Shown in pieces: positions 12,487 through 24,983 of a stretch of DNA of 64,000 bases. The stretch is taken from NCBI RefSeq assembly GCF_900747795.2, contig NC_041394.2:338123414-338187413 (forward strand). Direction: 5' to 3'. This DNA is from Erpetoichthys calabaricus (taxonomy: Eukaryota; Chordata; Cladistia; Polypteriformes; Polypteridae). Numbering within the stretch: the stretch's first letter is position 1; every line of letters starts with the position of its first letter. Made by a program: the position numbers and the translations under genes. The notes below the pieces were generated by a model. That model made no database searches, had not been told where the DNA came from, and saw only the letters and a list, made by a program, of their open reading frames with translations.

Positions 12487-12758
12487 CTGTATGAAGTTTA
12501 AAAAGAATAAAAAAATAATAATAATAAAAAAGCTTTTTTACAATTTTTTCTTGTATTGACTTCAAGTTACAGCATTAAAAATGCACACATAAATATACAT
12601 AACTTATTAAATTTTGCCTCCTGCATTTTAAACTACTCACCACATGAATGCAATCACTGTAGCCAAGAAGCTGAAATAGCATACTAAACAGATTGTGTGT
12701 GATAGACCAACTTAAAAGATTATTGGTAACATTTTATTAACTACATTATAGGTCATCA

Positions 12759-14149
12759 TCTATACTAATAAAAGGCAAAGCCCTCACTGACTCACTCACT
12801 CATCACTAATTCTCCAACTTCCCGTGTAGGTGGAAGGCTGAAATTTGGCAGGCTCATTCCTTACAGCTTACTTACAAAAGTTAGGCAGGTTTTATTTCGA
12901 AATTCTACACGTAATGGTCATAACTGGAACTCTTTTTTGTCCATATACTGTAATGGAGGAGGCGGAGTCGCGTACCGAGTCATCACGCCTCCTACGTAAT
13001 CACTTGAACTGAAAACAAGGAAGAGCCCCAAAGAGTGCTGAAGAAAACATTCATTACACAATTGAGAAGGCACAAGAGAGCGGCTCACGTGAACTGACTG
13101 AATGCAGCACGAGTGATCACTTCGATACTGCGGAAACAAAGCACGGTGTAAAACGTAAGTTTAAATTAAGTTTATAGAAACGCTACCGCTGCCGTTTGCA
13201 ATACCATATTCGCGAGATACAAGTTTAACGAGAAACGCTCCTGCTGCCGTTTGCAATACCATATTCACGAGATACAAGTTTAATGAGAAGACACGAGGTA
13301 TAAACAAGGTTTTCTTTTCTTCTTAATAAAAATTTAAAAGCAGTACTTCGCCGGTGCGAAGCGCGGGGATTTGAGCAACTGACGCATACAGACATATTCA
13401 TGAATGCAGGTACTTCGGAAACAAAGCACCTTGTAAACCTAAAGTTTAAATTAAGTTCATAGACCTACAAAAGGTTGCCATTGATATGAGGCAAGATTGC
13501 TTTTCTCCTGTACAACTATACGTTGCATTCTTAATAGTAAGCTTGCACGGCTTGGTCATATTACAACGGGAGTGCTGAACGGACAACGTGGTATACAAAC
13601 AGAACTATAACAATCGTAAAAAAAGAAGAAAAAAAAAAAAGCGAAGAACCCGTGGATTAAATAAAAAGGCTCCTTCCTTGGCAAAGCAAGGAAAAAGGAA
13701 GACCTTATATGGCGTTCGTTTATAAAACAGCGGAAAAGCAGTGCTAAGGCTGCTTCACACAAAAACAGCAGAGCGCCTTATATGAGCAGGCAGTCAGCTA
13801 AAGAAGGGAATCAATAAATAACTATAATCGTAATAAACAAACAAAAAATAGCTGAGAATCTGCAGACTACATAAAGCAAATGGGTACCTGAACAGAACAG
13901 TGAGTCTCAAATAGCTACACAATAACTATAACAATCTTTATAAACGAACAATAAAAGAATACAGAACCGCTAAGCTAGGAGAAAGGACGGCCTTATATGG
14001 CGTTCATTTATAAAACAGCGGAGAGGCTGTGTAAAGGCAGCTTAACAAAAAAACAGATCCTTAACAAATTGTTATTGGTATATTTTCCCTCAATTTAAAA
14101 AGGTTTTCGTTTGTTCTTAATAAAAATTTAAAAGCAGTACTTCGCGGTG

Positions 14150-14216
<67 letters not shown>

Positions 14217-14281
14217 AATATGTATATGTATATATTTATGTTGATATGTGTGTATATATGTGGATGTGTATATATATGTAG

Positions 14282-14330
<49 letters not shown>

Positions 14331-14401
14331 TATGTATATATATATGTTTACATAACCTCTTTAACACACTACTTCGCTGTGAAGCGCGGGTATTTTGCTA
14401 G
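12759..14401 (+). mobile_element. Non-autonomous Helitron
   Basis: The copy begins TCTATACTAATAAAAGGC and ends ...GCTAG, inserted between A (12758) and T (14402) without target duplication, as Helitrons do (5'-TC, CTRR-3'). Just before the 3' end is a short hairpin with a gaagcgcggg arm. An internal copy of the 3' hairpin region (cttcgccggtgcgaag) sits near 13346-13361, and a third partial one near 14136. The segments around 13700 and 13990 (ccttatatggcgttc) are also repeated, so the copy looks composite. TA/TG-rich microsatellite fills 14155-14350. No Rep/helicase frame is present. Confidence 0.85.
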
Positions 14402-17400
14402 TACTCTTATAATATTATTCAAAATTATATTTCTCTGAATAGGCAGTGGCAGGAGAAACCAAGACCATTCAGCTTTTTGATGCACCAATGACATTTACGT
14501 TCATCATTAAAATGTTATGTTATGATGGTACACATAAATTATGTTAAGTTGAAATTTGCCGTTAAATTCCTCGTTTAATCTAATTTGTGTATCCATGAAT
14601 ATAAATGCTGTCTTGTTTAACGATTTCTGTCAGAATTATAACTGGAACCTCTAAGCACTCCAAGTAATAATAAGCACTATACAAAACAAAAAATAAAAAT
14701 AACAGAAATAAATTGAACAAAGTTCCTAAATCTGCCATTAGCACAAGTCTTTGTAATGCATTATTTTGGTAGGTTTTCATTAATAAATGGCAGGTGACTG
14801 CCACCTTTTGGTTCATTTCAGTCACATTAGGAGATTGTCTTGATAACATTTCATGAAAATTTTTTTTTTCCCTCCCAATCTTCATGGTTTCTCTTACACT
14901 AGAGGACACAAGGAGTGTCTAAGAGCTGCTATCATGATCGACAACAAGTGTTTCGCCAAGATTCTTGCAGTGGTTTTCACTACTGAGGTCTTAAACACAG
15001 TCTATTCAGACTCTACATGCCTCACGCCTGCTGTGATATAGAAGAAGCTCCGTAAGAGTTGCATTAATGTTGAACAGTGGCTTTCACTACCTATTTGGGT
15101 CATCTGAATGAGTTTGTTGAACACCAAGTTGTGATCAACTTACAGATAAGCTCCTTACTTTACCTGAATGTGTAGAACATGTGGCCTCCGAGTAAACACT
15201 CCTACAGTCAATCCCTCACCTTTACCCAAGGTGTTCTGGTGCAGGTATGCTCAAACATGGTGTTTGTTATAGACAATCCATGATGAGCACAAAAATACAA
15301 CATTTCACCACTCACACTCAGAACAGAGAGCTCATTCTTTCCAATCACGTCCTTCATGAAGAGTTGCAAAGAGCACAACTAAGTCTTGTTGAAGTGACTT
15401 TTTCATTCATTTCAGCAAACTTAAACCATAGGCACCCAGCTGAGGTCATGCGAATCCCCACACAAGTATGGCCTCTCTAGTTGGAAAAACAGAGAGAGAG
15501 TCCCACTGTATCTGGCTGCTATGTTTCAACCTCCTGCATGAGCTAAAGTTTCTACCCACACCAGAGAAGTTAACAACAAGCGGAATAGACATGGAGAGCA
15601 AGTGGTACAAAAAGTTGTAAGGTTACAGATACATGTCAGTGTCAGACCTACTAGTGAGCCCACTATGAAATAATAGCTTAATTAACTAGAACACATTAAC
15701 AATTATGGGTTTTCTTTGAGATTTCCAGGTTTGTATCATAAGTTGTTGTGCTTATGAGGAATTTCATTTAGTGTTTTTCTTGTGTTACAAGGCAGTACAT
15801 TTGCAGTTAGCTCATTATACAGGTACTCGTTCCTGCTTTGGTATTCTTGGCTACCACACCTCCACCAGTACACATGGGTCAAGCTGTAGGGTTATCAGCT
15901 GGGATTCACTATTTACTGATGTTGTAGTGAACAAACACGGCAAATTTCCCACCAAAGGAACAGGGTTCAATAGAAACATCTCCCCAACATTTTCCACAGC
16001 TGCCTTTAAAGGGGTGTTGACCCCTAAACTCTGTTCTTTCTCCATACCCACAACCATTAGCTTGCATACTCTGACTTGTCTGCTAGCTCTCTAGTAATCT
16101 CACTTATTTTAGACCCAGTCTTGCCAGCACTGCAAAGATGTTAGATGGTTGCTGTGCTGACAAACCCCCTGCACCCTGGTCGCAGGGTGGTTTCAGTGAT
16201 TTTGGTTGGGAAAAAAAAACCAACTGCCCGCCGAGATCTGAGCACATTTCCCACGCCTTGCCAGAGTTGACTATGGATGTGGGTTTTCCTAACGCATTCT
16301 CTTATACGTTCCCACCTGGCTTGATGAATTATACCGTATGTATTTGGGTTTTGCTAGATCGAAGGTGTTATTTGTTCACATCATGCAACTCTTCAGAAAG
16401 TTGACTAGCTTTGTTTGGACCCGATTGTGCCACCAACTGAAATGTCCCTGTGTCGGGGCAATCTTGCATCCTGAGTGGGTGTGTCACAGGCTTGAATTGA
16501 TGTTGTTACAGAGTAGGCAGTTTTTCCTTACATGAGTCAATGTGACACTTTGGCACAGTTTTATTCTACTCCGGGTTTAACATGATACCATACTATTCTT
16601 TTTTTCCAGAGCAATAACCAACCACCCCACACCTATTTTCCAATTTGTTCGCCAACTGTGATACTGATGGCATTTTTCCCCTCTTTCTTGACCATACAGT
16701 TACCATTTGGTTCTTGCTTTTCGTTTAAAGTAAAAACACTGCACACATATAAACAATGGCAATTTAACGGTATGCTGTGTAGTACGGAAGCGATGAGAAA
16801 GTTTACTTGGGAACATTGGAAAAATCTTTATAATTAAGTCATTAATAAAGAGAAAAGGCCACTTTCAAGTGGGTTTTGATAACTACTAGTAACTACTTAA
16901 GTGATCATTTTAATGTTAGCCATTTTTTCCTTACACAAAAATGAAATATCAATAATATAGGACTTAGGAATGTATTTTTTCCCATTGAAGTTACTGGGGA
17001 TTATCTTTTTGAATTACAAGAGACAAGTCTTATGAGGAGTTTTTCCAGAATCCAATATGTTTGTGCAGAGAAAAGACTTTAATACAACAATGGTAAATTG
17101 CTAAACCTAACAATATTGAAATGCATGAACACCTAAATTACATTAAGCATACAGGTATCACAGCCATTACAATTTGATTGACATAAACAGATCATGACAA
17201 TGTCAAGTCAGTAACAAATGAAATACTTCATCTGTGCACAAATTCATGTCCCTATTTTATTTAATTTGACTTGTTCTCCTGTTCACATCTTCTCTTAATC
17301 TTCATTGGCTCAGTCTAAAATCACTCAACTTCCCTCAATATTTCAGGTCAAGAAGTTCACTCATCTTTAAACTTGGACTCACGACTGTCTTATACAACTT

Positions 17401-17637
17401 AAGAAGTACCTTTGAACTTGAATGCTACACACTCCAGGTGCTATATAACTCACCTATTAAAAGATTAACTGCCTCCTTATACATAGTGATAAAATTAATA
17501 GAAGACTCAAAGAATTTACACCAAGTACAATTTCAAATTAACCTCATTGTGCTATGTTCTCTAATAATTTTTATGTTCAGGTAGGGTCATATTTTACATT
17601 TATCCACATCTCTGAATTCACAAAACATACCCTATAC
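14402..17637. other. Intronic or intergenic DNA, nothing recognised
   Basis: Short open frames occur on both strands (for example near 15247-15480 and 15771-16094) but none shows a family motif. If the minus-strand zinc-finger model is right, this is part of its 21.9-kb intron. Confidence 0.4.
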
Positions 17638-17974
17638 CAGTGGTTCTCAAACTGTGGGGTGTGAAGTAAAAAAAAAAAAAAAAAAAAAGGGGGCGCGAAG
17701 ATGTGAAAAAAAGAAAACAATCGAAAATATGAAAAATACATCAATTGAAACCAAAACTTAACTTAAACTACATTCTGATACTAGAAAAATAAAGAGTTAG
17801 ATAAATGTCGATAAAAGTTAAGTAGGTATAATAAAATATGCATCTATGATATATCATTAATTAAAAAAGAACAAATTCGTATTAGTGGGCTCCTTTCAAA
17901 AAAACCTTAGGGGGGCGCGATTAAATCTGTTATGAAAACTCAGGTCGCAAATACTTAAAGGTTGAGAAACGCTG
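17638..17974. mobile_element. 337-bp hAT-type MITE with 8-bp target duplication
   Basis: The left end is cagtggttctcaaactgtgg and the right end, reverse complemented, is cagcgtttctcaacctt. The perfect 8-bp direct repeat ccctatac flanks it at 17630-17637 and 17975-17982. A poly-A run lies at ~17669-17688. CAGTGGTTCTCAA is a terminal motif widely seen in vertebrate hAT MITEs. There is no coding sequence. Confidence 0.9.
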
Positions 17975-18049
17975 CCCTATACCATTTCTAGTTTTCACTT
18001 AATCCCACCTCTTCTTTCTAGGACAAGCAGTTTTTTTTGTTTTTTTAAA

Positions 18050-18300
18050 TCATGTTCTGGGGAAAAATGTATGGAAGCTCTGTACCGCACAGTGAAAAAA
18101 AAATTGGGATAGCCCTTATCTCGTACGTACAAGATGTTTTCAGGTACATACAGGATACATTTACGCATGTACAAAATCTTTTCATGTACATAAGAGATAG
18201 ATTAAAAAAATTACAAAAGTGCATGTCACTACCCAATCTGCAGTGCCTGCCTGATCCGTGTGCACTTGCATAGAAGGACTGAGCGTGCTGCGCACACGTG
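18050..18300 (+). repeat. Unclassified interspersed repeat ('gtacata' family), member 1
   Basis: Blocks gggatagcccttatct and gtacaagatgttttcaggta are followed by imperfect gtacata-type repeats to about 18240. Matching sequence appears inverted at 33650-33715 and 27380-27527, on either side of the ZMYM1-type hAT, and a related trailing block (ctttaccaaggctatggtgc) lies at 22680-22705 and, inverted, near 27347-27372. The family is not recognised. The remainder of 17983-19810 is AT-rich without recognised features. Confidence 0.5.
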
Positions 18301-19814
18301 CAGAAATTTACTGTTACGACAGTGCCCGATCTGCATTTTTTTTTTTATTTTGCGACATGAGTTCCCATCTGTGTGCTCTTTGCTTAATAAAATTATTTTC
18401 ACAACACTGCCCAATTTGTACTGCGCATGTCTAATGTTTTACAACACACATCACTCGTCAGATTCAAATTGTACTTGTGAGTCATTTTTGTATTGCAATT
18501 TATCTCCATCAAAAAAATGGACTTCTTACTGGAAAAGATGGGAACTTTTCAATTTTATTACGTCTTGCAAGAATATTTATCACCTGAAAAATTTAACTCC
18601 ATTCGAATGAAGAGTGAGCGAACTGTGAACTTTATAATGGATACGTACAGCTTTTTATAAGTACACGGTATTAATAAAAAAGGCAATAAGGATTTTCATT
18701 TTCAGTTGCAATATGATCTTTGGAATCTCGTGGTTTAAAGATAAAAGTCACAGTATTTTCCATATTAGGCTTAACAAATTAATTGATGTATGTCATTCTT
18801 TTCGTAACACCCCATTATCACTTCCTGGCATGTTTTTTTAAACATTTGTCCACATTTTTTGATCTTAAAAAGAGTGAACTGAATGGTAATTAAGCAAAAC
18901 AATTTAATTTAGGTGTCGAATTAGGAGCGCATGACTGACACTCGACAGGATGGCTTTGGAGGGCACACTTTACACAATACAAGAGTTTATCCATAATATA
19001 ATTAACAAATATATAATGATGAAGGCTAATTACATACAACAGTAACAACAGCTAAATTACTACAAGAAAGAAGGATGCACTTAATAGCATTACAAATTGT
19101 TAATAAACCAGCTCAGAATTTTACACGTTTTAATTGCTTTAGTGTTTTTTCTATTTTTAAAGCTATTTCTAGCACATTAATGTCCACACAGAAAGATGTA
19201 ATAGAGGGTCTAACATTCTGAACTTTACACTTATGTATATGATATTCACCAAGCAAGGAAACCACAGTTACTATATTTTCTAACGTTTTGTCTTCAAAAT
19301 TGTATACAGAAAAAGAACAATAATTAAAGAGACAGTGGTAATTTTTTTGTCATTCAAGACAGTAACAGAAAGAAATCTTTCTAAAACATTTTAGAATAGG
19401 AGCAGAAGTAAAAGAAATGTGAGAGGGGATTCATCTTCATTTGCACAAAAACTACATTTTGGGGATATATTGATGTCATACTTACTAATTTATTAGTTGG
19501 GTACTATTTATTCATAAATTTTTAAATGGATTTCTTTAACCTTGTTTGGTAGAAAAAATGGCTATGGCACAGACTTGGCAATTTTAAAATGTATATGCAA
19601 AGCCATCAGTGAAGTGTGGTGTGCCTCTGAAGTGGCACATTGACTGGGCTGAGCACCTGCTATTGTCAGATGTCATTAGCTTATCATTTAAGCTGTTGAT
19701 TTAGGGGAAGTACATACACATACATTTAACTGATATATAATGGAGAGGGCTTGCCCATTAGTAATAACTTAGTTCTTATTGCTGCAGTTAGAAAAACAAT
19801 GCCCCTTTATTGTA

Positions 19815-20280
19815 CAGGGTGGCCCACAAAAAAGTGGCCAGCCTCCACTGAGACCACTGCATTGCGTGGTACTCACATTTACAGAAGATGCTGAAAGTGA
19901 TCTCCTTGTGCATTAATATATCTCTGTGCCCATTTCAGTCTGTTCATGTATACTCTTTGCAACATCATGGGATTGATTCTCTTTATTGCATTTTCAATGT
20001 TCAACTTCAGTTAATTTAAAAAGACTACAGATTTGTCTCATACACGCAGCCCTTTAAATGACCCCACAAAAGTGGTTTCCAGGGGTCAGACAGCAAGAAA
20101 ACAAGGCAGACAACAGAACCGCAGCCGCTTGTCCAGTGGCAGAAGAGACAGGAGTCATCTCGGTGGAGGCGGGCCACTTTTTATTCTTGACCCTACAGGA
20201 TACCCAGTGATAACCCGTCTTCCATGTGGCTGAACAATGATCCCGAACTCTGAAACACAACTGGATGTCCTGCTTTTAAG
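19815..20280 (-). pseudogene. Remnant of a Tc1/mariner-superfamily transposase C-terminus
   Basis: On the minus strand the frames near 20060-20030 and 20000-19880 read L-L-W-G-H-L-K-G-C-V-Y-E-T and then I-E-N-A-I-K-R-I-N-P-M-M-L-Q-R-V, ending in H-F-Q-H-L-L. This resembles the end of mariner-like DDE transposases (F-L-W-G-x-L-K-x-x-V-Y, then I...I...M-L-x-R-V). An acagggtggcccacaaaa-type terminus follows at ~19815. Frame changes and stops make it non-functional. The opposite end of the element was not found. Confidence 0.5.
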
Positions 20281-21650
20281 ATTCCCAATACGAGATGATG
20301 TGCAGTTCATCTTAGATGTGCTATTTCTAGAGATAAGGCAACTGAGGCTTTCAGTTTTAGACGTAAATAGTGCACAATTCCTGCAAAGACTCCCCATATT
20401 TACTACTTGACCTGTAATATTTTCCTGGCTTGAATACTGTCATCTGTTTGTTTATTTTGTCCAGTAACTAACATTGGCTTTTTTAAATTTTTAGAGAGGA
20501 AAGCCTCAGTGTGCAAATCCTCACAAGCACAGTGACTGAGGCACATCAGTTTATCAGTAATCACGAAACAGGGATGTTGTTCCATGTTGCAAAATAACAT
20601 TTATTTTCTTAAGTTACTGTGCTTTATTGTCAGATTTTGAAAGAGCCAAGACTTAATTTTAGCTTAAAACAAAACTAAGGCAGGAGAGAAAAATGAAGAT
20701 GTCTGCATGTAAGTAAATGCAACTGAGCATATCACAGAAGAAGTTCCGATATACAGAGATTGTAACACAATGTATACTGTATAGGTAATGTTAAAAAAAA
20801 GCTACAAATAATGATAATTAAGTCTGTGTCATACATATATACACATACATACATACATACATAAACATACACACACACAGAACACCTGTCAAATAATACA
20901 ATGAGCACACCATATGTGTCTCACCCTAATTGGGGCTCACCAGATGTACACAACTATGCTTCCCCTTACATGGTTCGAACCTTGGACTTCAGTGCCTATG
21001 GCAAAACCTCAAACATTGCAGGACACCACGAAGGCTGGTTTGTATATTTTGTGCCGTGCCGTCAAGTGGATTTTTTCTTTTTGTCCATTAAGTGCATGCG
21101 GAGCATGTCTCTACTTGGTCTGTTGCTGGCCAGATGTGTGTATCATTGCACACTTTGGGCAGGGTTTATACTTCACGTGACGTGACACATGCTCCAGCGG
21201 GCACTACTGCTACGCAAGCGTTGCACTCAGACAGCGTATGCATCATGGTTGCCACGCATTCCTAGCATTTATTTGTCACGTCCTCTGAGCACGTCCTAGA
21301 AATTAACGCGACGCATGTGCGAGTTGCATTACCAGCAAAAAGTCGGGGGACACAACGTGATCAAGTGGAACGTGATAGCAGAGACTGTTTTTATTATCTG
21401 CAAGTGACAGAAAGCCACTTTGAGGATCCTACGAATCGATGTGTCTGCTTCGATTTTTGCCAAATGGTTCGATGTGGTGAAGCAAAATGCAGACATACAA
21501 ATGCATTCATGGTGTTTTTATATTTAAGCATCGCATATTCCCAATCGTAATGACACGATACATTCTAAAGGTCTCACATACCATCTTCTGTGCCGTAGTT
21601 TGTTTATTTGCATCTTCACTACAGCATATCAGAATGTACAGCAGTGTATT
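20281..21650. other. Unassigned DNA with a possible SINE-like segment
   Basis: No gene is supported. On the reverse strand near 20940-21005 there is a ggttcgaacca box B-like sequence, but no convincing box A or tail, so no SINE is called. A CG-rich segment at about 21170-21320 may be part of a non-autonomous DNA element; termini were not identified. Confidence 0.3.
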
Positions 21651-21654
21651 CGAG

Positions 21655-22160
21655 CCACAGAGAAAAAAAAAATTAAGGACACAGTGAAAATGTCTTTTGT
21701 GATTAAAGTGGAAATTTCAGCTTTAATCTGGAAATGTTCACTTTTACCTCATAGTTTACTTTATCACTAAAGTACACCGTCGTAAACATCTTAAAACCGA
21801 CCCAGTTGTTAATTGCTACGTGTTCCTGGGGCTTCTTCCTGAACTGACAGCAGCAATTGCCACACAGAACACATTACATTTATGATATTCCAGCTCTCTG
21901 CATATTTAGAATCTTTGGATTTACGCTTGATATCACTTTTATGATGAAATGCATTGAAGTATATACAGTATATTACATTTTACAGATAAGTCGTCATGTC
22001 ACTTAAATAATGAATACTGATAATAATTACACATGTTGTGGCGGCACGGTGGCAGAGCGGTAGCATTGCTGTCTCGCAGAAAGTCACATCCCTTGTGTTC
22101 CCTACCTGGAGTTTGCATGTTTTCCTGGTGATTTTCCAGTTTGCTTCGCTTTCCTTCGAA
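21655..22160 (+). repeat. Arm plus SINE-head unit of an unclassified composite repeat
   Basis: The segment opens with cacagtgaaaatg, then the arm motif (tttaatctggaaatgttcac, catagtttactttatcacta) and runs through gatgaaatgcattgaagta to acatgttgtggcggcacggtgg at ~22035, where a SINE-like head begins (box A-like tggcagagcggtagc). The same arm-to-head junction occurs at 28735-28790 and, inverted, at about 62408-62460. This copy seems to hold only one arm. Confidence 0.55.
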
Positions 22161-22902
22161 AGATATGAAGGCTTAGGGATTTGGCGACGGTAAAATGACA
22201 CTAGTGTATGTGTGTGCCTGTGTTCACTTTGTGATGAGCCGATGCCCAGTAAAGGGAATGTTTTTTGCCTCGTGCCCAATGGTAGCTGAAATGGGCTCAT
22301 CCCCGGATTTCTGGATTTAATCATTAAACATCCATCATTTTCAGAGATTTTGTGGCAAGGTGTCCTCGGAATTAAATAGGTGTTTCAGCAATTCACAATA
22401 CTGCAAAACTGAACGTTTTCTCACCGTGATGATATCTCGCCCTGCCACCTGGAGGAATCTTCCAGATTTACAAAAAAGTATGCAAGGAAGTACTCTATAA
22501 ACAGTACAATTCTTGTGTAGCAGTAGCGTCCACAGGCACACGAGTCACATATAAACCCAGCCTAATGCATGCGTGAACACTTTAGGGCATGTTAAGATTT
22601 CAACACGCATGCGCTCACGAATCGGCAGGCACGCGGATCGGGTATTAACATGTGCTTCGGGGCTACATAATAACACCTTTACCAAGGCTATGGTGCTTCA
22701 GTTTGACATCACTCCCAAAGCTTTCTTTCATGAATTGTGCAAATAGGAAGCTGCGGGATAGTAAGCAGATGGCTAACTAATGTCATTTACTTAGCACAGT
22801 GCAAGTGCTGCTGATTCATGGATCCAATGATCTGAGCTTAAACGCATAGCCTGCTTTTATAAACTTGTCAAAATCTATTTCTATGGAATTTAACAACTTC
22901 TT

Positions 22903-24212
22903 ATTTTGGCTGCTCCCATTAGGGGTTGCCACAGCGGATCATCATCTTCCATATCTTTCTGTCCTCTGCATCTTGCTCTGTTACACCCATCACCTGCATG
23001 CCCTCTCTCACCACATCCATAAACCTTCTCTTAGGCCTTCGTCTTTTTCTTTTGTCTGGCAGCTCTATCCTTAGCATCCTTCTCCCAAAAAACTCAGCAT
23101 CTCTCCTCTACACATGTCCAAACCAAGGCAATCTCGCCTCTCTGACTTCATTTCCCAACCATTCAACTTGAGCTGACCTTCTAATGTACTCATTTCTAAT
23201 CCTGTCCATCCTCATCACACCCAATGCAAATCTTAGCATCTTTAACTCTGCCACCTCCAGCACTGTCTCCTGCTTTCTGGTCAGTGCCACCATCTCCAAC
23301 CCATAAAACATAGCTGGTCTCACTACCGTCCTGTAAACCTTCCCTTTCAGTCTTGCTGATATCTGTCTGTCACAAATCACTCCTGACACTCTTCTCCACC
23401 CTTTCCACCCTGCCTGCACTCTCTTTTTCACCTCTCTTCCACAATCCCCATTACTCAGTACTGTTGATCCTAAGTATTTAAACTCATCCACCTTCGATAA
23501 CTCAACTTCTTGCATTCTCACCATTCCACTCACCTCCCTCTCATTTACACACATGTATTCTGTCTTGTTCCTACTGACCTTCATTCCTCTCCTCTCTAGA
23601 GCATATCTCCACCTCTCCAGGGTCTCCTCAACCTGCTCCCTACTATTGCTACAGATCACAATGTCATCAGTAAACATCATAGTCCACGGGGACTCCAGTC
23701 TAATCTCGTTTGTCAACCTGTCCATCACCATTGCAAATAAAGGGCTCAGAGCCGATCCCTGATGTAATCCCACCTCCACCTTGAATGCATCCATCACACT
23801 TACCTCGTACATATCCTGTACAACTCTTACATACTTCTCTGCCACTCCCGTCTTCCTCATACAATACCACAACTCCTCTCAAGGCATCCTGTCATATGCT
23901 TTTTCCAGGTCCACAAAGACGCAATGCAACTCCTTCTGGCCTTCTCTATACTTCTCCATCAACACCCTCGGAGCAAACATCACATCTGTGGTGCTCTTTC
24001 TTGGCATGAAACCATGCTGTGGCTCATCAATTTTATCCCCCTGTAGTTACTACAGTTCTGCACATCCCCCTTATTCTTAAATATCGGCACCAGTACACAA
24101 CTTCTCCACTCCTCAGGCATCCTCTCACTTTCCAAGATTCCATTAAACAATCTGGTTAAAAACTCCACTGCCATCTCTCCTAAACACCTCCATGCTTCCA
24201 CAGGTATGTCAA
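22903..24212 (-). mobile_element. RTE-like LINE, reverse transcriptase and C-terminal part
   Basis: The minus strand encodes an RT in nearly continuous frames. Near 24200 the pre-RT segment reads M-P-E-E-W-R-S-C-V-L-V-P-I-F-K-N-K-G-D and N-Y-R-G-I-K-L. At 23872-23108 come V-E-V-G-L-H-Q-G-S-A-L-S-P-L and W-T-M-M-F-T-D-D-I-V-I-C, then E-F-K-Y-L-G-S-T-V, a V-V-R-P-A-M-F-Y-G-L-E block and L-P-W-F-G-H-V. The active-site box is FTDD where FADD is usual in relatives I recall. Frame breaks occur near 23880 and after 23108. The 3' end reads ggttgccacagcggatcatc toward the tail. A matching 5'-truncated copy lies at 59366-59714. Confidence 0.8.
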
Positions 24213-24243
24213 CCAGTGCAATTTGTACATTTAACCAGTGCAA

Positions 24244-24430
24244 TTTGTATATATAACAACAAGTGTAATTTGTATATTTTGTAAAGTACTTTTATTACTA
24301 TTCGGTTTGTTATTATTTACTCTCTTCTTGTCTTTTTTACTTTTATGCCTCACACTGAGTCGACTGCACCTTCAATTTCGTTGTTCCTTTGTAAAAGTGA
24401 CAATGACAATAAAGATGTATCTATCTATCT
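24244..24430 (+). repeat. LINE/SINE 3'-end-like segment with (TATC)n
   Basis: The segment ends in tgacaatgacaataaagatg followed by tatctatctatctac, a tail style of fish LINE 3' ends. Upstream lie repeats of gtgcaatttgtatat. It separates the RTE-like RT from the Tc1 fragments. The family is not assigned. Confidence 0.4.
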
Positions 24431-24652
24431 ACAGTGCATCCGAAAAGTATTCACAGTGCATCACTTTTTCCACATTTTGTTATGTTACAGCCTTATTCCA
24501 AAATGGATTAAATTCATTTTTTACTCAGAATTCTACACACAACACCCCATAATGACAACGTGAAAAAAGTTTGAGATTTCTGCAAATTTATTAAAAATAA
24601 AAAAATTGAGAAAGCACATGTACATAAGTATTCACAGCCTTTGCTCAGTACA
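24431..24652 (+). mobile_element. Terminal inverted repeat fragment of a Tc1 element
   Basis: Sequence from acagtgcatccgaaaagtat through agtattcacagcctttgctc matches the ~220-bp left terminal repeats at 24984 and 60413. No transposase follows; the copy stops within the terminal region. Confidence 0.8.
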
Positions 24653-24983
24653 GTTTTTACATGCCCAAAGGATCATTTCTGCTTCTTCACTCAATGTATT
24701 CCTGTATTTGCGACATACCTGGATAGCAAGCAAGTTATAAGCAAATGGCTTCGTGTCACACAGCACATGTAAGATTAGGATTGAATTAGGATCCTTACTG
24801 CTAAAACTATAACATTTGAATAAACACACCACACTGTGTACTAATAACTGTGTTTTGTATTTTTCTGGGAAAAGAAGCCTAAAACTTCAGGCCAAAAAAA
24901 AAAAAACCCAAAAAAACAATTACATAAGCAGAGATTTTACTTATTATTTCCTTCATTGTTAGAGAGCCAGCACCATCAGGATA

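Noticed and set aside
11531-12501. Long open frames on the plus strand opposite the fingers
   Set aside because: They are antisense shadows of the repeated finger sequence; the C-x-F/C-H-I pattern mirrors the linker codons.
12487-12565. Upstream extension of the finger frame starting with a Met at 12565
   Set aside because: It encodes no finger or linker motif and is a pyrimidine-rich stretch before a CAG acceptor, so it is better read as intron.
14220-14438. Open frame rich in Y-I-Y-I
   Set aside because: It is a translation of the TA/TG microsatellite in the Helitron.
15247-16404. Clusters of 70-107-codon open frames
   Set aside because: No recognisable domain, splice context or repeat family; lengths are compatible with chance in this base composition.
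20940-21005. tRNA-like segment with ggttcgaacca on the reverse strand
   Set aside because: There is no cloverleaf, no box A at proper spacing and no SINE tail.
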